Assembly (NCBI GenBank): GCA_017609885.1
Contig: JAFCDB010000005.1
Span: forward strand, 1 to 42,630
DNA: 42,630 bases
Source: Candidatus Pacearchaeota archaeon
Lineage (GTDB): Archaea; Nanobdellota; Nanobdellia; Pacearchaeales; GW2011-AR1
Direction of reading: 5' to 3'
In this document: one piece after another, positions 7,178 to 13,315 of the stretch
How positions within the stretch are numbered: position 1 is the first letter of the stretch
Layout of the letters: each line of letters starts with the position of its first letter
Notes under the pieces: generated by a model
Databases searched by the model: none
The model's input: the letters and a program-made list of their open reading frames with translations, nothing else
Told to the model about the DNA's origin: nothing
Translations under genes and position numbers: made by a program

Positions 7178-7675
7178 ATGAATTTGAAAATTCCTGATAC
7201 AATAACAGAAGAAGAAATGTTGAAAATAGTCAAGGCAACAAAACAACCAAGAACTAAATCAGCTTATAAGATTGCTTTCTATCAATGTCTAAGAGTTTCT
7301 GAAGTTCTTAACCTACTCCCTGAACACATTGATAAGGAGGGTGGTTGGATTCATGTAAAAAAAGGAAAGGGAAACAAGGACAGGGATATTCCAATTATGA
7401 AACCTGCTTTGAGTTCTTTGAACAATCTTCCAATTAAATTAACCAGACAAGCCCTACATAAATCAATTAAAGCAAAAGGGAAGAAAGTTTTACAGAAAGA
7501 TATTCACTTCCATACCCTCAGACATTCAGGAGCTTCAATGTATCTTACTGAAAAGGATGTCAATATAAAATTTATCCAACAACTACTAGGGCATTCAAGG
7601 TTGGCTACAACTGAGATTTATCTTCATGTAAACCCCAAACAATTAAAAAAAGGATTTCAAAATGTATGGAAATAA
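7178..7675 (+). CDS. Tyrosine recombinase, catalytic core only
   Basis: 165 residues from the ATG at 7178, chosen because GAGGTG (7166-7171) is at good spacing; an in-frame GTG at 7169 is the alternative. All catalytic residues are visible: R39 (CLRVSE), K67 (GKGNKDRDIP), H112/R115 (HFHTLRHSGAS), H139 (LLGHSRLATT) and Y148 (TEIYLHV). It lacks the N-terminal SAM-like arm/core-binding domain of XerC/D and phage integrases (usually about 300 residues). It is distinct from the larger integrase at 11690-12838, so the element encodes two recombinases. Possible roles are resolution of dimers, inversion, or assisting integration. Confidence 0.8.
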   Translation: MNLKIPDTITEEEMLKIVKATKQPRTKSAYKIAFYQCLRVSEVLNLLPEHIDKEGGWIHVKKGKGNKDRDIPIMKPALSSLNNLPIKLTRQALHKSIKAKGKKVLQKDIHFHTLRHSGASMYLTEKDVNIKFIQQLLGHSRLATTEIYLHVNPKQLKKGFQNVWK

Positions 7676-7726
7676 CAATAAATGTAAACTTTCGAGTATA
7701 TCGTTTCAGAAGGAAAATGGAGGTAG

Positions 7727-7756
7727 TGGTTTACAAAGTAATCACTATGTAAACCA
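7727..7756. repeat. Inverted repeat TGGTTTACA / TGTAAACCA
   Basis: Perfect 9-bp arms at 7727-7735 and 7748-7756 with a 12-base spacer, in the gap just after the small recombinase gene. TGTAAAC also occurs directly at 7683-7689 and within the end of the recombinase gene near 7627. The cluster looks like binding sites for a dimeric protein, perhaps the recombinase or the RHH proteins. Confidence 0.45.
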
Positions 7757-7779
7757 AAATAACATTCGTGTGAACTAAA

Positions 7780-7968
7780 ATGAAAACGATAAAATTCCAA
7801 TTAGGAGATTCAGACTACAAACTATTCATGCAGAAAGTCCATGAGCAAGTAGGCGAGGGACGTGGAGATGTAAGAAAGTTCATTGAATGGATAAGCCGAA
7901 ACAACTTTGCAGTCTTAGACAGCAATTTGAAATCTATGCTTAAATGTCTCCCGCTTAATTCTGAATAG
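7780..7968 (+). CDS. Hypothetical protein, 62 residues
   Basis: Starts MKTIKFQLGDSDYKLFMQKV and continues with a helix-rich segment. The short N-terminal strand followed by helices could suit a ribbon-helix-helix or other small regulator, but this is not clear. No Shine-Dalgarno is evident; the inverted TGTAAAC sites lie directly upstream, so its expression could be controlled there. A new promoter follows its stop, so it ends its transcription unit. Confidence 0.45.
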   Translation: MKTIKFQLGDSDYKLFMQKVHEQVGEGRGDVRKFIEWISRNNFAVLDSNLKSMLKCLPLNSE

Positions 7969-7972
7969 TAAC

Positions 7973-7982
7973 ATTTAAATAG
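7973..7982 (+). promoter_or_regulatory. TATA-like box for the small-gene cluster at 8029
   Basis: ATTTAAATAG sits about 50 bases before the ATG at 8029. A transcript starting about 25 bases downstream would have a short leader that includes the AGGAGG ribosome binding site at 8018-8023. Confidence 0.45.
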
Positions 7983-8028
7983 GTTAATATCCTACATTTA
8001 ACATACATAAATCATACAGGAGGATAAA

Positions 8029-8196
8029 ATGGATATAGAAAAAGTAAAGAAAAAAGACAAGGGAAAAAGCTCAGTAATGTCAATTCGTGTAAACGAAGAA
8101 AATAGTGCATGGATGAAAAAGAATGAGATTTCACCCCAAGCCGTCTTTAATGAAGCTATAAAAGAGCTTCGTGAGAAAGTAAAAAAACAAAAGTAA
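8029..8196 (+). CDS. Ribbon-helix-helix-like protein, 55 residues
   Basis: ATG at 8029 with a strong AGGAGG at 8018-8023. The product is basic, with SSVMSIRVNEENSAWMKKNE then SPQAVFNEAIKELREKVKKQ: a short strand (VMSIRV) and two helices, the layout of ribbon-helix-helix repressors of plasmids and viruses. TAA at 8194-8196 lies one base before the next ATG, so the next gene is coupled. Likely a transcription regulator of the element. Confidence 0.55.
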   Translation: MDIEKVKKKDKGKSSVMSIRVNEENSAWMKKNEISPQAVFNEAIKELREKVKKQK

Positions 8197-8197
8197 A

Positions 8198-8326
8198 ATG
8201 GAAATCGAAATATATCAAGCGACACCAAAAGAACTAGAAAATCCAGAGATACCAGAACAGGACTTTGATTTTCTAGGAGTTCCAGTAATGGAACTACCAG
8301 TTTTTAATTTAGAATTTTGGGACTAA
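8198..8326 (+). CDS. Small acidic protein, 42 residues
   Basis: ATG at 8198, TAA at 8324-8326. The product is acidic and Pro-rich (EIEIYQATPKELENPEIPEQ, then DFDFLGVPV, ending NLEFWD). It begins one base after the stop of the basic RHH gene. A basic DNA binder paired with a small acidic protein suggests an antirepressor or toxin-antitoxin-like partner, but that is only inference. No family recognised. Confidence 0.45.
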   Translation: MEIEIYQATPKELENPEIPEQDFDFLGVPVMELPVFNLEFWD

Positions 8327-8357
8327 GTTAGTCCTAAACTTTTATATATTTTTTTGA
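8320..8357 (+). terminator. Hairpin with T-rich tail
   Basis: GGACTAA (8320-8326) pairs with TTAGTCC (8328-8334) across one base, overlapping the stop codon of the acidic gene, followed by T-rich DNA. The T-rich stretch also holds a TATA-like TTTTATATA near 8339-8347, suitable as promoter for the gene at 8370, so terminator and promoter appear to be nested. Confidence 0.45.
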
Positions 8358-8369
8358 TTTTTATTTGTT

Positions 8370-8480
8370 ATGACTAATAAAATTCCCAATTTTATGCGAC
8401 TTCGAATCAATATGCAAACAGGACAATTATTTCTCGAGAAATTTCCTAAACCTAAAAAGAAAAAGAGGAAAAGAAAATGA
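8370..8480 (+). CDS. Small basic protein, 36 residues
   Basis: ATG at 8370, TGA at 8478-8480. It begins MTNKIPNFMRLRINMQTGQL and ends in a Lys/Arg-rich tail (PKPKKKKRKRK). It starts about 25 bases after a TATA-like box (8339-8347) and ends in an ATGA overlap with the next gene. The overlap supports translation. Function unknown; nucleic-acid contact through the basic tail is plausible. Confidence 0.4.
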   Translation: MTNKIPNFMRLRINMQTGQLFLEKFPKPKKKKRKRK

Positions 8481-8608
8481 TTGATTTCGTTTTAATCGGC
8501 AGAGCATTTTGGAAAGGAAAAAAATACTTTTTACAAATTGAGAAAATAATTACTTCTGATAAAAGCAAACCAATAAACGCAGAAATTATCGAGGTGAAAA
8601 ATGAATAA
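8477..8608 (+). CDS. Hypothetical protein, 43 residues
   Basis: ATG at 8477 overlaps the previous stop; TAA at 8606-8608. The sequence (MIDFVLIGRAFWKGKKYFLQ, ending NAEIIEVKNE) looks like a small beta-rich protein. Coupled to the 36-residue gene upstream. No recognisable family. Confidence 0.4.
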   Translation: MIDFVLIGRAFWKGKKYFLQIEKIITSDKSKPINAEIIEVKNE

Positions 8609-8648
8609 TTATATTTCTTTAAAGTTGGATTTAAAGAAACCATTTGAT

Positions 8649-8680
8649 ACGGAGGGTTCTCTTTTACCCTCCGTCCTTTT
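8649..8680 (+). terminator. Strong hairpin before the large element gene
   Basis: ACGGAGGGT (8649-8657) and ACCCTCCGT (8666-8674) are perfect 9-bp arms around an 8-base T-rich loop, followed by a T-rich run. It sits 16 bases before the TGGAGGT ribosome binding site of the gene at 8696. It may be a terminator or attenuator isolating the structural-type genes; the right arm also contains an anti-Shine-Dalgarno-like CCTCC. Confidence 0.55.
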
Positions 8681-8695
8681 TCTTGGAGGTAAAAA

Positions 8696-9622
8696 ATGGT
8701 TTCGTTAACTGAGCGAATCACACAATGGAAAAGTCAGATTGGTGAAGCTGAAAGGAAGTTTGCAGAACAAACTGAACGAGTAGCTAGTGCAGAGACAGGA
8801 CTGAGCCAACAAGAGCAAGAATTCCGACAACAAACACAAGAAGAACCTCTAACTTTAGAAAGGCAATTTAGTTTTGCCGAAGCTGTAGGTATTGGAGGTG
8901 TTCAGCAAAGATTTAAAGAAATTAGAAGACAAAAAACAATTGCTCGAAAAGAAACCTTGCCAAAGTTTGCAAGAGCAAGGCAAGAAATCCAAACAGCAAA
9001 AGCTCAAATAGCTTCTAAGCGAAGTGAACTTGCAAGTTTTGAAAAACAAGTCGCAGATATTGAAGCTTTTGAAAGAGGAAGACAAATTGGTTTAAGTGGA
9101 AGACTTCGTCGTCCACTATCACGAGAAGAAAAGAAAGGTTTTTTTTCTGGAATCGGTTCTCGAAAAGCTTTTGAACAAGAACGAAAGCTAAGAGAAATCG
9201 GCAAACCTTTATTCGATGGTGGGCAACTAACAGGTTTTATCATTGGCGAAAAAGGACAAGAACAAAGTGTAGCTCTTTCTGCTTTAGATCAACCGAGTTT
9301 AACAAAATTAGAATCTGCTGGTGTAATTAAATTTCAAACAAAAGACGAAGCGTTATTGGGTGCAACAGATTTAGGAAAGTCATTCACAGGACAAGATGTT
9401 TTATTTGTTACTGGAAGACGTGGAGTTGATGTAGTTCCTGTTTCTGAATTTAGGGTAAAACAAGAATTACTAGATATAAAAACAGATACTGGAACAGGGG
9501 ACTTATTAGATTCAGTAAAAAGAACAGTAACAAAAACTGAAAGACAAAGAGACGAAGATATTTTAAGTAAGTGCAACAGACATTGGAAAGGGTTTGGCTT
9601 CAATTACAACAACTATAAGTGA
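8696..9622 (+). CDS. Coiled-coil protein, 308 residues (first part of a frameshifted protein)
   Basis: ATG at 8696 with TGGAGGT upstream. Residues about 1-140 are a long Gln/Glu/Lys-rich coiled coil; residues about 150-280 are mixed (a GTGDLLDSVKRTV segment near 265). The last 16 residues after ILSK are unlike the rest. The next frame, starting at about 9570, continues naturally as SATDIGKGLASITTT into the 636-residue frame. Deleting one A in AGTAAGTGC at 9566-9574 would join both into a protein of about 940 residues. So this is either a frameshifted gene, a sequence error, or a programmed +1 frameshift. Likely a structural or surface protein of the element; no family recognised. Confidence 0.6.
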   Translation: MVSLTERITQWKSQIGEAERKFAEQTERVASAETGLSQQEQEFRQQTQEEPLTLERQFSFAEAVGIGGVQQRFKEIRRQKTIARKETLPKFARARQEIQTAKAQIASKRSELASFEKQVADIEAFERGRQIGLSGRLRRPLSREEKKGFFSGIGSRKAFEQERKLREIGKPLFDGGQLTGFIIGEKGQEQSVALSALDQPSLTKLESAGVIKFQTKDEALLGATDLGKSFTGQDVLFVTGRRGVDVVPVSEFRVKQELLDIKTDTGTGDLLDSVKRTVTKTERQRDEDILSKCNRHWKGFGFNYNNYK

Positions 9623-11504
9623 ACCACCTCCATTAACTTTCGAACCAGCACCTCAACAGCAATTTGGAAAGTTAAAAACATTTATTCAAGAAAAAGAAAT
9701 AGCAGGTTTTCGAGGAGAAATAACTCCATCAGGAAGAGCTAATTTATTTGGTGCTTCAGTTCTACAATCAGTTATAGAATTTCCCTCAAGAACTTTTCAA
9801 TTTGGAAAAGCTATAGCAACTCAACCAGTAAAAACCATTACAGGTATTCCTTCTGGTGTTGTAGCTTCTGCTCAAGAGTTTGGAACTCAATTAGCTTCAC
9901 CCACACCAGAAACAGCATTAGGGACTTTGACAGGCGAGGTTTTGGTGTTAAAAGGAACAGGAAAAGCAATAGGCGTAGCAGGAAAGGGATTTGAGTTAGG
10001 TTCTGCTAGGTTCTCTACTAAGTTTGTATCTACTGGAGATGTTGCTCTTGGAACTGGAACGGGGCTTAAAGGAATTAAAATAAAAACAAAAGTTCCAGTT
10101 GTATTTGAGGCAGAGGGTTTTAGACAAAGTTTTAAGTTTGCCGATGATTTAGTTGTAACCCAAAAGTTTGATATTCCGTTTGCACCCTCACCAATTTCTA
10201 AAGTTGCTGAACCTGTAAGTCTTCAAATTGGTAGGGCAGGTGAAACAATAAAAGCAGTTTCAGCACAAACAGATTTTCCTTTAGGTGCTGAATTAGATAG
10301 GTTATTATTCTTTGATCCAAAAGGAAGATTAAGAACTTCGAGGTTAGGAATAGGTGTTCAAAAAGAAGCTAGTCTATCAGACATTTTTTCAGGTGACGTA
10401 ACATTTAGAAAAGGAAGACCCCAAGCTTTATTCGGAGATTTTCCAGTTGCTAAACCTCCTCAAGATATTTTAGCTAAATTATCTGCAGGGAAACCTCTAA
10501 CTCAAGCAGAACTTAAAAGGTTCGGACAATTTGTTGAAACCCCAACAGGACAATTAAAACCAGTTCCGCAATTTAGAGAACGTGGTTTTGGTGCTGTCGA
10601 ACCTGAAGTAACTTTTGGTACTGGTGAAATTCCTTTTAAGAAAGGACTTCGAGGTAAAGCAATTATCAAAGGTAGGCGAGTGGATATTATTGAAATTGGT
10701 GTAAAACAATTTACAAAAGAAACACAAAAAGCATTTGACGATATTGCAAAAGCTTTAGGGGGAAAAGATATTGGAGGACTTGGGGGAAAAGGGATTGACG
10801 ATTTAGGAAAGGGAGGATTAGGAACTGGAGGACTTGGAACTCTAAGCGAGAAACAATTACAAGCTTCACTTAAAACTTTATCAAAAGAAACTGGTTTTAG
10901 TGTTGGAGAATTATCTTCTCAATTTGTGTCACCTAAACCATTTGTTTCATTACCTAAACTATCAACTCTTTCAGGTTTGTCTTTATCGAGGTTAGGAAAG
11001 GGGAAGGGAGTTAGTGGAGGACTAGCTCCGCCCTCTAAAGTAACTCCCTCACTCAAAGTTTTTAAGACTACATTTACTCCAACTGGTTTTATTCCTTCTT
11101 CACCTAGAGTTCCACCACCTCCAATTTTAAAAACTGGAATTACAATCCCTACTTTTGAATTTGATCCATTTCAAACACAGCCAAGAAAAAAGAAAACACC
11201 TAAGAGGATTAGAGGTTCTGCTGAAAGAAAGAGAAGGCAAAGGGAAAGAAAACTATTAGGGAGAGAACGATTGATTAGACCGAGCTTTACTGCAATAGTT
11301 CAAGCTAGTGGGATACGTCCTAAAGGGCAAGGTAGGGAATTCGAACGTCCAGCATTTACAACTAAGGTCGGTAGGCGAGACGTGGGCATAAGTCCTTTTA
11401 GTTTGAGAGGCACGAAGACAGGTTTTGTGAAACAACGAAAAACTATAAAGAAAAAAGTTAGTAGAAAAAGAAGTTCCCTAGACTTTGGATTTACGAATCT
11501 TTAG
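9594..11504 (+). CDS. Large Gly-rich/basic protein (second part of the frameshifted protein)
   Basis: The frame is open from after a TAA at 9564-9566 to 11504. Its only possible starts near the beginning are weak (TTG at 9594), which supports expression as the continuation of the preceding frame. Visible regions are a Pro/Thr-rich N-terminus, amphipathic stretches (residues about 60-130), a Gly-rich stretch of GGLG/GGKG repeats (about 389-420), a Pro-rich segment (about 500-530) and an Arg/Lys-rich C-terminal 100 residues. No membrane span is clear. The size and composition suggest a virion, tail-like or nucleoid-type protein. I recognise no family. Confidence 0.5.
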   Translation: MASITTTISEPPPLTFEPAPQQQFGKLKTFIQEKEIAGFRGEITPSGRANLFGASVLQSVIEFPSRTFQFGKAIATQPVKTITGIPSGVVASAQEFGTQLASPTPETALGTLTGEVLVLKGTGKAIGVAGKGFELGSARFSTKFVSTGDVALGTGTGLKGIKIKTKVPVVFEAEGFRQSFKFADDLVVTQKFDIPFAPSPISKVAEPVSLQIGRAGETIKAVSAQTDFPLGAELDRLLFFDPKGRLRTSRLGIGVQKEASLSDIFSGDVTFRKGRPQALFGDFPVAKPPQDILAKLSAGKPLTQAELKRFGQFVETPTGQLKPVPQFRERGFGAVEPEVTFGTGEIPFKKGLRGKAIIKGRRVDIIEIGVKQFTKETQKAFDDIAKALGGKDIGGLGGKGIDDLGKGGLGTGGLGTLSEKQLQASLKTLSKETGFSVGELSSQFVSPKPFVSLPKLSTLSGLSLSRLGKGKGVSGGLAPPSKVTPSLKVFKTTFTPTGFIPSSPRVPPPPILKTGITIPTFEFDPFQTQPRKKKTPKRIRGSAERKRRQRERKLLGRERLIRPSFTAIVQASGIRPKGQGREFERPAFTTKVGRRDVGISPFSLRGTKTGFVKQRKTIKKKVSRKRSSLDFGFTNL

Positions 11505-11690
11505 ATATAATTTTTTAAGTCCGACTATTGCAGAAATTATTAAAATCCATATAATGAAAGTTCCTAATAATTCTCCAAAAAAACTTTCCCATATAAAATA
11601 AGTTTGATGTTCATAATAATAGAGAAAATAAACAATAGTCAAAGCATACAAATACCATCTCGTAAACAACCATTTCAAATATTTTTTCAT
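11478..11690 (-). CDS. Small two-span membrane protein
   Basis: 70 residues with two hydrophobic helices (about residues 14-25 and 40-57) and a basic C-terminus. Its ATG overlaps the integrase stop by one base (TAATG), so it is co-translated with the integrase. Its 3' end overlaps the end of the large Gly-rich gene tail to tail by 27 bases. Function unknown; a small membrane protein in an integrase operon could be a superinfection or lysogeny factor, which is only a guess. Confidence 0.55.
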   Translation of the reverse strand: MKKYLKWLFTRWYLYALTIVYFLYYYEHQTYFIWESFFGELLGTFIIWILIISAIVGLKKLYLKIRKSKV

Positions 11691-12838
11691 TACCCTATCA
11701 CCTCATTCATAAGTTCAGACATATCAATATCTTCGGTAAGAGTTTCCCCTCTAATTTTCACTTTTTTCATTTTGGTTTTGCCTAATCTTTCTTTAATTAC
11801 GACGTTAAGTATATTTTTAATTTTATCTATTTCTTTATTTTGTTTTGCAATTTCCTTTTCAAATTCTACTTTATCTTCAGGACTTAGTTCTTCAAACTTA
11901 TAAACTCTTGAAATGATATTGTTCTGCATATCTTTGTCGTCCATTGAATTATAGACAGCATCCATTTTGGAGTTTGCAGAATGTCCCCCAAACTTTAATC
12001 TATCTGCTGTATCAACATTAAATCTAATTTTCAATTCTGTTAATCTTGTGTGGCGTAGCAAGTAAGGATAAACATATTTTTTAATCTTGGCTCGTCTTGA
12101 CAATTCTTTAATTACATAACAGAAACTCCAAACACTAATCGGTTCTTCTTTATTGACAGGAGAATAAAAAATATAATCCTCGCCTTCAATATTTTCAGAA
12201 TAATTTTTCCAGTTCTTTAAATAAACAATACAATCTTCGTTTAAGGGGAGTTCTCGATTGCTGTTTGTTTTACTTGAATAGATATGGAAAGTTTTGTTGT
12301 CAAAATCTATCTGCTTCCATTTTGCTAACCTTAATTCATGTGGACGCAAAGCCAACATATACTCCACAACAAACTGAGCTTTTTCTCTTGGAGTTTTACA
12401 CGCTTTCAACATTCTTTCAATTTCTTTTTCTGTTAGTAAATTATTCTTATTGATTTTCTTCCTATTAACTACATGATTTTTTAATTTTAGTTCGTCTAAA
12501 ATATCTCGCATATCAATATCTTTTTTGTAATACCATTTTAGAAATCTTTTAACCGTGTGCTTTGCATGGTTCTTAGTATGGACTTCTCTGTCTGAATCAT
12601 TAACCAAAGCCCAGTATTTTTTTATGTCTTCAGGTTTAAGTTTGTCTAGTGGCTTTTCTATAATGTCAATGAAAGCCAAGAAGTTAGGGCGATAGATTTT
12701 GTATATTCTTGCCTTGCCTGAACCAGCTGAAGAAATCTCTGTCATATAATCCTCATAGATTTTTTTCTGCTTTCCTTTCAGTTTATCATAGACAAACATA
12801 GTTCCTGTTTTGCTGTAATTCGGATAGCTTGATTTCAT
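11690..12838 (-). CDS. Tyrosine-recombinase integrase
   Basis: 382 residues. An N-terminal SAM-like DNA-binding domain (about 25-115) is followed by a catalytic domain with R165 (LALRPHELR), K190 (SSKTNSNRELP), R262 (YLLRHTRL), H286 (GGHSANS) and Y296 (DAVYNSM). The first His of the H-x-x-R box is Y259 here. The last 75 residues are a charged coiled coil. A TATA-like TTATAAATAT (12861-12870) is 23 bases from the ATG, and a GGTGTCACC palindrome that contains the right arm site lies between them, so integrase binding could repress its own promoter. It is next to attR, as in most integrative elements. Confidence 0.85.
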   Translation of the reverse strand: MKSSYPNYSKTGTMFVYDKLKGKQKKIYEDYMTEISSAGSGKARIYKIYRPNFLAFIDIIEKPLDKLKPEDIKKYWALVNDSDREVHTKNHAKHTVKRFLKWYYKKDIDMRDILDELKLKNHVVNRKKINKNNLLTEKEIERMLKACKTPREKAQFVVEYMLALRPHELRLAKWKQIDFDNKTFHIYSSKTNSNRELPLNEDCIVYLKNWKNYSENIEGEDYIFYSPVNKEEPISVWSFCYVIKELSRRAKIKKYVYPYLLRHTRLTELKIRFNVDTADRLKFGGHSANSKMDAVYNSMDDKDMQNNIISRVYKFEELSPEDKVEFEKEIAKQNKEIDKIKNILNVVIKERLGKTKMKKVKIRGETLTEDIDMSELMNEVIG

Positions 12839-12848
12839 AAAAATAGGG

Positions 12849-12897
12849 TGTCACCATGCTTTATAAATATTTGTAGTTTAGCAATCACCACAGCCAA
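12849..12897. promoter_or_regulatory. Right end: arm site, integrase promoter and attR core
   Basis: From left: TGTCACCAT (12849-12857, reverse complement of 1818-1826) within the palindrome GGTGTCACC (12847-12855), a minus-strand TATA box (12861-12870), then CACCACAGCCAA (12886-12897), identical to 1775-1786. The core also forms the left arm of an imperfect inverted repeat reaching 12906 (TCACCACAG / CTGTGATGA, one mismatch). Confidence 0.6.
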
Positions 12898-12931
12898 CTG
12901 TGATGACAATTATCAAAGAAAATTCTATATT

Positions 12932-13315
12932 TTAAATTTTTCTAAAACTCAAAACTGCTAAATACCCTAACCCTGCAAGCAAAATTCCACTAACATCAAA
13001 TAAAACATCCGCAAAAGTGCAAAATCTTCCAGGAACAAAAAACTGATGAATTTCATCTGAAACCGCGTATAAAATTAAAATAATAAAACTTAAAAAAAGA
13101 AATTTTAAATTTTTTTCCTTTCCTTGAATAATAGAAATTAAAAAAAAGACCCCCAACAAAAAGAAAATAAAAGAGTGATAAATTATTGAATACGAATTTC
13201 CTTTTTGCGCAACAACAGGTTCAAAAGAAATAGATGAAAAACAAAAAATTATAATTGCAATTAAAATAGTTATGCCCAGAGATAATTTATTATGTTTTTC
13301 AAAAAATTTTATCAT
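12932..13315 (-). CDS. VanZ-like family membrane protein
   Basis: 127 residues with four hydrophobic segments and the VanZ signature SDEIHQFFVPGR followed by D-V-x-x-D (FADVLFDVSG) near residues 85-107. VanZ-like proteins are small four-helix membrane proteins; in bacteria VanZ gives low-level teicoplanin resistance, but most members, including archaeal ones, have no known substrate. Its start overlaps the stop of the MTAP-APRT gene by one base, so the two form an operon although no functional link is obvious. Confidence 0.75.
   Translation of the reverse strand: MIKFFEKHNKLSLGITILIAIIIFCFSSISFEPVVAQKGNSYSIIYHSFIFFLLGVFFLISIIQGKEKNLKFLFLSFIILILYAVSDEIHQFFVPGRFCTFADVLFDVSGILLAGLGYLAVLSFRKI

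Larger units (their letters stand above)
1775..12897. mobile_element. Integrated element, about 11.1 kb (provirus or integrative plasmid)
   Basis: The 12-bp direct repeat CACCACAGCCAA occurs at 1775-1786 and 12886-12897. Just inside each copy is a 9-bp motif in inverted orientation: ATGGTGACA at 1818-1826 and TGTCACCAT at 12849-12857. If the ends are joined into a circle, the core is flanked by two inverted arm-type sites at 28 and 31 bases, which is the layout of a tyrosine-recombinase attP. A 382-residue integrase gene begins 48 bases from the right repeat. The content (replication protein, AbrB-like, Sm-like, ParB-like, tiny zinc proteins, a large coiled-coil protein) differs sharply from the flanking housekeeping genes. 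No tRNA gene is used as target. No terminase or known capsid protein was recognised. Confidence 0.75.

Noticed and set aside
8601-8708. 35-codon frame overlapping the start of the coiled-coil gene
   Set aside because: Most of its 3' half is the ACGGAGGGT/ACCCTCCGT hairpin, and it would overlap the next gene's ribosome site; the hairpin reading explains the DNA better.
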